The notes below the pieces were generated by a model that saw only the letters and a program-made list of their open reading frames with translations, made no database searches and had not been told where the DNA came from. A program made the translations under genes and the position numbers. Source: Ciona savignyi (Eukaryota; Chordata; Ascidiacea; Phlebobranchia; Cionidae). From it: a stretch of 64,000 nt of DNA. Shown here one piece after another: positions 54,609 to 64,000 of the stretch (the stretch's first letter is position 1; every line of letters begins with the position of its first letter). The stretch is from assembly GCA_000149265.1 (NCBI GenBank), contig CH002524.1, positions 51,683 to 115,682 of the forward strand. The letters are read 5' to 3'.

Positions 54609-55654
54609 CAGGGCCGGTTTTAGGCCGATTTGACCGATTAGATCAAATTGGGCCCCGCACCTCGAAGGGGCCCCGCGCTAGCGGGGGTCTTTCTGTATTA
54701 CGAGGTTTAAAATACTACTGAAACGTAAAATAAAAAGTGAAATAATATTCTTTCTCATAATATCAATTGTTATGCATCGTAACTAAGTCAAATTTATATT
54801 TCTGTGTCTGCCTGTTACGTCATAATGAATATGGTTGCTAAACAATATATCGTAAATCAGCACCCACATTACTGTGGGCTCGCGCTTTTTAAAAGCTGAT
54901 TGCTTGTAGTTGGCTGACCGAGGCGTTAGCTGAGCTTGTTTAGGCGGGCTGCCTAACGGTCTTTCGCGAGCTGCGCAGCGGAAAGTCTATTCTCCACAGA
55001 TCGCACACTAATAATTATAGTGACCACGATTTGTACTGTCTTAATCTCAAACTCGAAGTCTATAACTCTTGATTCACTGTAGTTGTATTTTGCGTCTCAT
55101 TAAATATGCGGTTTATTCGCGAAGCGAGTTACTAAGTACGTTACACAGCATAACGCAAGTTATCTTGTCTGAATTACGTTATCGTAGGTTATATAAATTT
55201 CCAGAATATATAGGGAATTTACAAGGTGCGAAAAGTTTACGTGCCAGACGTTTCACATCTGCACGTTTGACTAACTGTGGGGAATTAGGTGAAAAAACTA
55301 TGTTAATGATTTAAACGGCAAAAATACAAAAGCCCCGTACAAGGTGATAATTACGTACAAAGTAATAAAACACGTGAGAAAAAACATCAAACGCAAAACA
55401 ACGACATTTAAAGTATAAAATATTTTAGACATAAATTAAAACAAATATATATTATATTAGAGGTGCCACATTACCTTTAACTTGTTTTATTAAATGTTTA
55501 ATTTGTTTTACAAGTATTAAATGTATATTTTTGTAGTTTGTATGTACTGGTATGTATTTTATGATATATAAACACCCATAAATTTTGCTATAAAGAGTAG
55601 GGGCCCCGCCATCACATTTCTAATTGGGCCCCGCGGTTCCTAGCACCGGGCCTG
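54609..55654. mobile_element. hAT-type non-autonomous element, long copy (1046 bp), in a transposase intron
   Basis: 8-bp duplication CCGGTAAT at 54601-54608 and 55655-55662. Ends CAGGGCCGGTTTTAGG and CAGGCCCGGTGCTAGG (reverse of right end). GC-rich GGGGCCCCG words sit near both ends. No transposase. Confidence 0.9.
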
Positions 55655-56266
55655 CCGGTAATAAGATGTATATTCCAGTACCGGTACCGTATATTACAGT
55701 ATTATTTGACCAGTATCGTACTTGGTATCGGTAGTTCTCTATTACACAATTTATATATTTTCTTTAAAGGTACTTGGCAACTGGATCAACCCAAAGGCAA
55801 CTGGCATACTCCTTCAGGGTAGGGCATTCAACGGTGGGAAAAATTATAAAAGAAACCTGTACAGCCATTTGGAAAGTGCTTGGTCCGCAACATTTACCCC
55901 CACCAACTTCTGAGGACTGGATTAGAATAGCAAGTGAGTTTTCCAACGTATGGAACTTTCCGAATTGTATCGGTGCAATCGACGGAAAGCATGTACGCAT
56001 TAAATGCCCCCCAAATAGTGGATCTGAATTCTACAATTATAAAGGGTATTTTTCCTTGGTCCTGTTGGCAATCTGTGATGCCAATTACCGATTTATTCTT
56101 GTGGATATAGGAGACTCTGGTCGCCACAGTGATGGTGGTGTATTTCTAACCTCTGAGATGGGAAAACGGTTTGAGAAAAACCTCCTGAATATCCCACCAC
56201 CGTCTTTATTGCCAAACTCTGGAGTTGCCTCGCCATATACCCTTGTTGGGGATGATGCCTTTCCAC

Positions 56267-56710
56267 CAGGGCCGGTTTTAGGCCGATTTGACCGATTAGA
56301 TCAAATTGGGCCCCGCACCTTGAAGGGGCCCCGCGCTAGCGGGGGTCTTTCTGTATTACGAGGTTTAAAATACTACTGAAACTTAAAATAAAAAGTGAAA
56401 TAATATTCTTTCTCATAATATTAATTTGTTATGCATCGTAATAAGTCAAATTTATATTTCTGTGTCTGCCTGTTACGTCATAATGCATATGGTTGCTAAA
56501 CAATGGTTGGAAGTAAAACAATATATCGTAAATAAGCATCCACATTACCTTTAATTTGTTTTATAGCAAGTATTAAATGTATATTTTTGTAGTTTGTATG
56601 TACTGGTATGTATTTTATGATATATAAACACCCATAAATTTTGCCATGAAGAGTAGGGGCCCCGCCATCACATTTCTAATTGGGCCCCGCGGTTCCTAGC
56701 ACCGGGCCTG
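56267..56710. mobile_element. hAT-type non-autonomous element, short copy (444 bp), in a transposase exon
   Basis: 8-bp duplication CTTTCCAC at 56259-56266 and 56711-56718. Same ends as the 54609 copy, internally deleted by about 600 bp. Confidence 0.92.
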
Positions 56711-57397
56711 CTTTCCACTAAAAAGCTTCCTTTTAAAACCATACCCTGGAAAGTTTCTTCCCGATGAAAAAAACATCTTTAACTACCGACTAAGCAGAGC
56801 ACGCCGGGTTATTGAAAATGCTTTCGGCATTTTAACTGTAAGATGGCAAATTTATTATACCCTGATAAATTGTGACCCGGGATTAGCTCAATTAATCATC
56901 CAGGCTACTGTAGTACTGCACAATTATTTGCAGTCATCCAGTCCAACAAGAGATTTTGGGGACAGAAGTCTGTCAAATGGTGATTACATTTCAGGTGCTT
57001 GGCCCCAAATTATACCATCATCTGTCAATATGAGAAACATTACAAACTTGGGATCAAACTTTTATGGCAATGAAGCTAGATATATCAGAGACAATTTATG
57101 CACGTATTTTAATACGGTCGGTGCTGTGCCCTGGCAGTGGACAATTGGCCAGCATTAAAGCACTGATTAAATATTTTTTACATTAGTCATTATGTACCAT
57201 CATGTTAAATCATTTTGTGTTATCTATATTGGTTCTGTACGGTATTTTTCCTGGTATTTTGTCTCTGTACTTAGTTTGTGTGTTGTTATTTGTTTACATT
57301 TTTAATGGGACAGACGTACTGGTACGTGGTTACTATTTTCATTTATTTTCCTTTGTTTACATCTTCTAGCCTTCTTGTTCATTACAGATTGCAACCA

Positions 57398-58498
57398 TGA
57401 CTACCGGTATAGATGACGAAACGTTTAATTCGAAAATTAATTGATGTTATATCAGGTCTGGCTCTACTGTACAATCAATTTCACCCAGACAAGAAGAATA
57501 AACATAAAACCGAAAGTGCCTGGAAGGAAGTGTCTGCCACGATGGATTGTAGCGGTACGTATTTTTATGATGTTGCATGGAGATATATTTCTTTTACTGC
57601 AGTGCAATGGTGTCAAACAAGGTGGAACAATCTCAAAAGTACATATGTCAGAAAGCACAAAAAGGCAAGGGATGTTCCTAGTGGATCTGGCACACATCCT
57701 CCTCCAACCTGGCCTTACTTTGGTCAACTGTCTTTTCTGGAAGGCTATGTCACCCATAGAAGGTTTAGTTTACTATGTTTTATGGATAATTCCTGTGAAC
57801 ACTCAATTTACTATGCTATAACATAACTATCACAAAAAACTGTACATATTCATATACCAGTCGGTACAGGGTACCTAGTTTAAATTATTTTCTTTAATAG
57901 ATCAAAAGACAATTTTTTCCAAGCGTTAGAGGTGCCGGTACAGGAAGAGCCTATGAAGGAGGGCAGACCGTATGTAGCACCAGGTAAGCTCCTATCTTTG
58001 TGATACCTTGATGTTTCAACTACTATGTTGTTGATTCGCTAATTGCCCTCTTTTGTTTAAGAAGATGAAAACGAAGAAGAAGCAAGCATAGCACCCCGAT
58101 AAGACGACAGGTTCCCCCCTTACTATTAACAAAACACCAAGAACTTCAACAGATTCTCCCATATTCGGTAAACGGCGAAAGAGAGGTTCTGTTGAAGATA
58201 TACAAGTAAGCATGTGGTAATGTGTATATGAATTATGTTATGATGCAGTTATTTGTCCATCTTCGAATTTCATAAAATGGATCATACTTTACAGAAAGAA
58301 ATGCTAAATGTTATGAAAAGTTCACAACAGCAGATGGAAAGATTTAGCGTTCCAATAGCAGACCGCTTCGACAACTTTGGTGCGTTTGTAGCATCAGAGT
58401 TACGAATCAAGTCACCAGAAACGGTACACGTATATATGCAACAAATAAGCCAAATATTATATGGTGATGTTGCCATTGAACTGAGCCATGTTGAATAG
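57398..58498 (+). pseudogene. MADF-type accessory gene of the Harbinger element
   Basis: Multi-exon gene downstream of the transposase, same strand. A MADF domain is built from exon 1 (LIDVISGLALLYNQFHPDKK, AWKEVSATMDCS) and exon 2 (QWCQTRWNNLKSTYVRKHKK, PPPTWPYFGQLSFLEGY), joined over a 48-bp intron at 57555-57602 (GTACGT...TGCAG). Exon 3 is about 57901-57984 and exon 4 about 58061-58206. The last exon is about 58295-58498 and has a BESS-like end (FGAFVASELRIKSPETVHVY). Harbinger elements often encode a DNA-binding partner for the transposase. Reading needs a one-base shift at the start (57413 gives an alternative ATG) and one in exon 4, so it is probably decayed. Confidence 0.7.
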
Positions 58499-59264
58499 CA
58501 GGTATATAAAATTGTAAATGTTGTTGTAATTGTCTGGTTCTTTTCAGTGTTTTAGAACAAATTCCATTCTTCAAGTGTTCTCAGTTTTTCCTCTAAGTGT
58601 TGTAGTTGTGTTCTGTAAGTTCTATTTTCCTTCAAGTGTTCGTAGTTCTATTTTCATTCTTTCAGTTGTCCCGTGTTAAACAAACGTTGCTGCAGCAAGC
58701 CTACCTCAACCAGGATTTTCACTTTTGTATCACTGATTTTTTTAGTCTTGTATCTTGTAATCTGTGATTTATCCCGTACTGTATGCAATTTTTACACCAC
58801 TTTCTTGCCGAAATACACAAAAGTTTCCTTTTTCAGATATATTTGTTGTAGTTATGAAACATATTTCACATTTTAAATCAGACTTGTGTTTGTATGCATT
58901 ATAAACTAGATTAGGTTCTCGTGGGGTATAGAAATTCAATGGAATATTTTAGTAGTTGTCCAGATCGCTTGTGTTATTCCAATACTTAGATTTATTGACT
59001 CGAGATTGTAAAAACAGTAACCCGTCGTATGGTCGTACCAATGTGCATACGCTGATCGTGCGACGTCAGAGCGTCGTATCGTTGTGAGTCGGAGAAACGG
59101 AAAACTTTTGGGGAATCCCCGATCGTTGTCGTATCGTTCGGCGGTGTGAATCGGCCTTTACCCTGCCTAAAACACGTCAAAAGCCAGAGCGCTGCTAAAA
59201 ATATATGTGTAGATAATATTTCGCATCAGTCCAGACCATTTTTAATCGCATTTTAACACAGTTG
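58499..59264. other. Unassigned sequence after the Harbinger genes
   Basis: Non-coding. 58530-58660 has repeated TTCAAGTGTTC/GTAGTTCTATTTTC words. GGTGTGAATCGGCC at 59141-59154 looks like the end of a MITE, but its partner end was not found. From about 59190 the sequence matches 4500-4566. Confidence 0.4.
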
Positions 59265-59455
59265 AGATATTCATGTTTATTACTGTGAATGGGAAACTTA
59301 AAGGGGTTAAGCACATGGAAAATCGTCTTCGCGCCCATCGTCGAGTTACCGGAGCTATTGCAGTGTGTTGAGTATGATTCGCACGTTTCTTTAATTTGAT
59401 AGAACCCAGCAATCCGCTGGGTTCAGGGCAGGCAGTGTCCGCTAAGTTCCAGTTC
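59265..59455 (-). repeat. SINE fragment before BEL/Pao copy 3
   Basis: Uninterrupted equivalent of 4567-5180; it gives the empty site for the 399-bp insertion. Confidence 0.8.
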
Positions 59456-61165
59456 TAAAAAGAATCATTGGGGAGTCCCAAGTGGACTGATGTGTAAAAG
59501 CAAAACACGGCAAATCATAACTGAAAGTGACAATAGGCGCGAATGAAATAAACCAGGGCGTCCGCGGCGTCGGAGTTTGGCATAAAGTACTCAAAAGAAC
59601 ACGTCATGACTTACGATATAATGACGCGTCGAATTGAAAGAGTTGAAGCCCACTACCAACTGTCGCAGCCATGGAAAGACGACAGCACCGTTTTACCGGA
59701 TAGCCTGCCAATGGCAAGGAGCATACTATCAAGTTTAAAGAAGCGACTGGCGAGAGACGCCGGTTTTTCCCCTAAAATATACGAAATACATGACGATAAA
59801 TATTGGATAATGGGTAGGCAGAAGTAGTGCCAGAGGACGAAGGGAATACTACCAACAAGTTATGGTACCTCCCGCATCAGTCTGTAATTAACCCAAAGAA
59901 AGCAAGCAAGGTTTGTATCGTGTATGACTGTGCGGCGAAATGCGAAGCCCAATCTATAAACGACAAGCTGATGAAGGGCCCGATTTACTGAACCCACTCG
60001 TACGGGTGCTGATGAGATTCCGCAGAGAACGCGTGGCGATCGTATCCGACATAGAAGCAATGTTTCATCAAGTTCTGGTTGCCCAAAAGGATCCTGACGC
60101 TCTGAGATTTTTGTGGTGGCCAGGAGGCGACCTGACCAAATCACCCGTTCCGCACCGCATGAAAGTGCACCTGTTTGGCGCCCGCTCGTCACCGTGCTGC
60201 GCAACTTTCTGTCTGCGCGAAACCGCCAGAGAATTTGGCAAGTTTTTCATCCACGAGTGGCCGAAGTTGTAAAGAATAACTTTTATGTGGACGACTGCCT
60301 CGTAACCGCCGTTGATGATCAAGCCGGTATCTAACTGGTGAAGGATTTACGTAATCTACTTTCAATGGGTGGCTTTAAACTGACGAATCGGCTATCCACT
60401 AGTACTGGCACCGAGCTCGAGCAATGGAAAGCTTGGTGCAACAGCTTTAATAAGCTGACCCAAGTTCGAATTTCTTGGTGCTTTGACCTTAAACCAAAAG
60501 CCCGTTATCCGACGCCTGGGGTACAGCTCCATGTATTTGCAGACGCATCTACCGCCGCCCGTGGTTACGTATGGCACCTTAGAAATAGCTTAGAGGACAA
60601 CACGACATGTTCGTTCGTGATGGAAAAGTCTCTTCTCTGCGATTCTGGTAAGCACACAATTCCCAGATTGGGACTCGAAGCTGCACTTGACGCCGTGATT
60701 ATCGCGAACCGTAAAAAGGGAACTCGGGCTGGATGATCGCCCGTGTATCTACCGAACGGACTTGAAAATTGTTCTACAAAGCCTTTTCTCAAACTGCAAA
60801 AACGTTCTGGTTTTCTCTCGAAACCGTCTTTCTCAAATCGAAGCATACACAAGCGTGAACGACTATGGAGACATTTTCCTACGAAACTGAATCCAGCTGA
60901 TCAAGCGTCACGTGGAACGACGGCAGGGACAATGATGAAGACAGGAACGTGGCATTCCGGCCCTAAGTTCCTACACCGTCCCGCTAAAGACTGGCCTACT
61001 ACGGTTTTACGGTCACAATCAACAGAGCAAATCTACCGAAGTTTCGACCTGCCGAAACCTGAATCTGTTGCAAGTTCATACTTTTATGTGTATTATAAAA
61101 CATGCATAGAGGCTGTTCGACGCCGGAAAAGACAACATCAGCTTATACGTGACGTGTTGTTTTAA
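59456..61165 (+). pseudogene. BEL/Pao pol fragment, copy 3
   Basis: Same order as copy 1: RIERVEAHYQLSQPWKDD, RT with [20 protein letters not shown] and [34 protein letters not shown] (about 60282), then a deletion of the RT thumb (GGFKLTNRLSTSTGTELEQW near 60365-60425 joins RT directly to RNase H), VFADASTAARGYV, IPRLGLEAALDAVIIAN, and the tail ending RRKRQHQLIRDVLF at 61165. Several frameshifts (for example near 59828, 59975, 60735 and 60860). Confidence 0.85.
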
Positions 61166-61984
61166 GATGCAGAATACACCTTATGCTAAGACATTGACTC
61201 AGATTCCGAAACCAAGTGAATTAGTCAGAAGCAGCGTTTCTGTGGTTTAAAGCGTCCAGTAATTCAAAGGAAAGCCTTGCTCATAGCGCGGCTCGCTAGA
61301 ACAACTTGCTGCCTCAACCCAACCGACGACCAATCAGGAAAAAGCGTAAAACTAGAGCGATTTTCCGACTGGATGCGCACGCTCTCGGCCCGACATCCGC
61401 GGGTGGTTATTTCGTCACTAAGCGGGTAAAGGTATATCATGATGTAACCCCGCCCCTTTGCTTATAGTGTGTCTCCTTTAAGCTCAAAGGTTGTAGATTC
61501 GAAACTGGAAGCCAACTAATCCGCTGTGTCTTTGGTGGACTTATAAATTTGCCGTCATATTGCAATACTTGGCGAATATTAAGTATGATTATAAAAAAAT
61601 AAATTTTTCCAAATAATAATACTATTTTAATTTTTTATCGCTTTAGAAATCGTTAAGCAGCCGCTACAAAGTATTATTGTTGCCAACATGAGCGGGGTAA
61701 AGGTATATCATGATGTAACCCCGCCCCTTTGCTTATAGTGTGTCGCCTTTAAGCCAAAGGGTAGTAGATTCGAAACTGGTAGCCAACTAACCCGTTGTGT
61801 CTTTGGTGAACTTACAAATTTGCGTCAAATTGTGATACTTTGCGAATATTAAGTAAGATTATAAAAAAAAATATATATTTCCAAATAATAATACTTTTTT
61901 AATTTTAATTTGCCATTGTTTTAGAAATCGTTTTAACCAAACTGTAAAAAATCGTTAAATTTGGTGTATTAAAGGGGAACTGAA
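61166..61984. repeat. BEL/Pao 3' flank with two degenerate SINEs of the second type
   Basis: Colinear with 41903-42480. SINE-like segments at 61463-61552 and 61734-61825 are separated by a repeated ATGAGCGGGGTAAAGGTATA stretch, so this part of the flank has been tandemly duplicated here. Confidence 0.6.
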
Positions 61985-62344
61985 GTCAATTTTAAGAATA
62001 TCTTAATAAATGGAAAAAAATACGCTGATTTCAAAAATCAAATCAGTTTCTTCCAATATTTTTTTGTTAAAGAGTTATGAGCAAATATGCATTTCATTTT
62101 ATGTTAGGGGATTTCCCGTATTACGTCATTGACGTTGTTAAGATTTCGTGCCTATATGCATTGTACACAATCATGTGCCAGTTTAGAGGTAATTTAGTAA
62201 CAGAAGCGCCTGCAGGAGCGTTGTATTTTTGTTTTGTTATGGAGACTTAGCATAACACTTGTCATATAGCCTAACTGAACCAATGTACGCGCGTGACAGC
62301 TCACCTTAAGCGCGCTCATTCAGGCCTGCACGATCCTGGGGGCA
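61985..62344. other. Unassigned sequence before the satellite
   Basis: Starts TTAAAGGGGAACTGAAGTCA, a style of sequence seen at MITE ends, but no partner end was found. No gene. Confidence 0.35.
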
Positions 62345-62515
62345 CAACTAATTTACAGAAAACAGAATTACAGAAATGACAGAAATTTGATACTAATTTA
62401 CAGAAATTACAGAAATACAGAATTACAGAAAAAATCCATTTCTAATTTACAGAAATACAGAAGAGAAATACGGAAAACAGAAATGCGGAAATACATGCAA
62501 ACCTATACTGGGTTG
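62345..62515. repeat. Degenerate ACAGAAAT repeat
   Basis: Short irregular repeats of TTACAGAAAT words leading into the 60-bp satellite. Confidence 0.7.
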
Positions 62516-64000
62516 AATTATTACCGACGGAAATGTCCCAAATTTACGGAAATTAACCGATTCTTTTTTCTGTCACCGTTTTAAACGACAGAAATGTCTT
62601 AATTTACAGAAATAAACCCGTTCTTTTTTATGTCATCGATTTCAACGACAGAAATGTCCTAATTTACAGAAATGGACCCGTTGCTTCTTCTGTCGCCGTT
62701 TTCAAAGACAGAAATGTTCTAATTAACAGAAATGGACCCGTTCCATTTTCTGTCACCGTTTTCAACGACAGAAATGTCCTAATTTACAGAAATAAACCCG
62801 TTCCATTTTCTGTCACCGTTTTTAACGACAGAGATGTTCTAATTTGCAGAAATGAACCCGTTCTTTTTTCTGTCACCGCTTTCAACGACAGAAATGTTTT
62901 AATTTACAGAAATGAACCCGTTCTTTTTTCTTTCGTCGTTTTCAACGACAGAAATGTTCTAATTTACAGAAATGAACCCGTTCTTTTTTCTGTCGTCGTT
63001 TTCAACGACAGAAATGTCCTAATTTACAGAAATGGACCCGTTCCCTTTTCTGTCGCCGTTTTCAATGACAGAAATGTCTTAATGTACAGAAATGGACCCG
63101 TTCCCTCTTCTGTCGCCGTTTTTAAAGACAGAAATGTTGTAATTTACAGAAATGGACCCGTTCCCTTTTCTGTCGCCGTTTTCAACGACAGAAATGTCTT
63201 AATTTACAGAAATGGACCCGTTCCCTCTTCTGTCGCCGTTTTCAACGACAGAAATGTTGTAATTTACAGAAATAAACCCGTTCTTTTTTCTGTCATCGAT
63301 TTGAACGACAGAAATGTCCTAATTTACAGAAATAAACCCGTTCCATTTTCTGTCACCGTTTTTAACGACAGAAATGTTCTAATTTACAGAAATTAATCCG
63401 TTCCATTTTCTGTCACCGTTTTTTAACGACAGAAATATTCTAATTTACAGAAATGAACCTGTTCTTTTTTCTGTCACCGCTTTCAACGACAGAAATGTTC
63501 TAATTTACAGAAATGAACCCGTTCTTTTTTCTGTCGTCGTTTTCAACGACAGAAATGTCCTAATTTACAGAAATGGACCCGTTCCCTCTTCTGTCGCCGT
63601 TTTCAACGACAGAAATGTCCTAATTTACAGAAATAAACCCGTTCTCTTTTCTGTCATCGATTTGAACGACAGAAATGTTCTAATTTACAGAAATGAACCT
63701 GTTCTTTTTTCTGTCATCGATTTGAACGACAGAAATGTCCTAATTTACAGAAATAAACCCGTTCCATTTTCTGTCACCGTTTTTAACGACAGAAATGTTC
63801 TAATTTACAGAAATGGACCCGTTCCATTTTCTGTCACCGTTTTTAACCACCGAAATGTTTTAATTTACAGAAATGGACCCGGTCCTTTTTTTGTCACCGG
63901 TTTTAACGACAGAAATGGTCTTATTTACAGAAATGGACCCGCTCCCTTTTTTGTCAGCGTTTTGAACGACAGAAATGGTCTTATTTACAGAAATGGACCC
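62516..64000. repeat. 60-bp satellite array, about 24 units, open to the window end
   Basis: Regular 60-bp period; each unit carries GACAGAAATGT, TAATTTACAGAAAT, AACCCGTTC and TTTTCTGTC. TTTCTGTCG and CGACAGAAA form a 9-bp inverted repeat around a ~10-base loop in most units. A 104-codon open frame at 63082-63396 reads as 20-residue repeats only because 60 is a multiple of three; it is not taken as a gene. Confidence 0.95.

Larger units (their letters stand above)
54370..57158 (+). pseudogene. PIF/Harbinger DDE transposase, disrupted by a MITE
   Basis: Exon 54370-54597 (FWVDEILLERETQSEYKL ... ISPKQRLILTLR) is spliced over an intron at 54598-55769 to 55770 (YLATGSTQRQLAYSFRVGHS). The join restores an Arg codon and matches the family. 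Catalytic motifs: CIGAIDGKHV (first D, about 55975), VGDDAFP (second D, about 56250) and RRVIENAFGIL (E, about 56806). A 444-bp hAT-type MITE interrupts the codons after DAFP. Without it and one target duplication, the reading continues in frame to the TAA at 57156. No other break was found from 54370 onward. The first exon is not identified. Confidence 0.88.

Noticed and set aside
59141..59154. GGTGTGAATCGGCC as the end of a complete MITE
   Set aside because: Only one end could be found, with no inverted partner or target duplication nearby.
63082..63396. 104-codon frame with 20-residue repeats
   Set aside because: It is explained by the 60-bp satellite period being divisible by three, and neighbouring units close the frame.
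62516..64000. CRISPR-like array because of regular spacing and inverted repeats
   Set aside because: The whole 60-bp unit is repeated, with no unique spacers, in a eukaryotic context; this is a satellite.

Overview
This window is eukaryotic and very rich in transposable elements. It looks like a marine invertebrate chordate, most likely a tunicate of the Ciona type. That assignment is an inference from several signs: compact genes with very short introns (one of 48 bp), a tRNA-derived SINE with many copies, Ty3/gypsy, BEL/Pao, hAT, PIF/Harbinger and L1/Tx1-like elements, and splice-acceptor-like motifs just before start codons. No host gene with a clear single-copy identity is visible. A 100-base assembly gap lies at 28402-28501.

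The backbone is a locally amplified block that carries an intronless BTB-BACK-Kelch (KLHL-type) gene. There are four copies: 2149-3792 (+), 23177-24818 (+), 35843-37485 (-) and 46060-47700 (+). Only the last is an uninterrupted reading frame, of 546 residues. The other three carry a nonsense codon, several single-base insertions, or a two-base shift. Each copy sits among the same neighbours: broken BEL/Pao pol sequence, a second hAT family, KLHL, an inverted SINE fragment, more BEL/Pao sequence, a GC-rich palindrome, and a Ty3/gypsy fragment carrying a SINE at one fixed site. The block at 5.2-28.4 kb matches 41.1-53.8 kb in the same order. The 33.8-41.1 kb block is its mirror image, so 41.12 kb is the centre of a large imperfect inverted duplication.

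Region by region: 0.5-1.9 kb is a Ty3/gypsy 3' end with its LTR. KLHL copy 1 lies at 2.1-3.8 kb, then SINE and BEL/Pao at 4.6-7.0 kb, dispersed repeats and a hAT fragment to 8.8 kb, and an L1/Tx1-like LINE fragment to 9.8 kb. A composite Ty3/gypsy element fills 9.8-21.4 kb, with LTRs, gag, a candidate -1 frameshift site, protease, reverse transcriptase, integrase and an envelope-like gene. It is broken by a complete hAT transposon in pol and a Mutator-like MITE in its 5' LTR, and that MITE holds another MITE. KLHL copy 2 and its flank run to 28.4 kb. A minisatellite (28.5-29.8 kb) and an inverted-repeat-bounded element with a THAP-like exon (30.4-33.0 kb) follow. Then come the mirror-image KLHL copy 3, the BEL/Pao palindrome, hAT fragment and KLHL copy 4 (to 47.7 kb), an insertion of ~331-bp tandem repeats (50.1-51.9 kb), Ty3/gypsy copy 3 (52.0-53.8 kb), a PIF/Harbinger transposon with transposase and MADF genes (54.4-58.5 kb), a third SINE plus BEL/Pao unit (59.3-61.2 kb), and a 60-bp satellite running off the end (62.5-64.0 kb).

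The most interesting signal is the KLHL family. The BTB and BACK parts are almost identical between copies, while the Kelch domain differs much more, and mostly at positions that should lie on the substrate-binding face. That is the pattern expected of a fast-evolving set of ubiquitin-ligase adaptors carried on a TE-driven amplicon.
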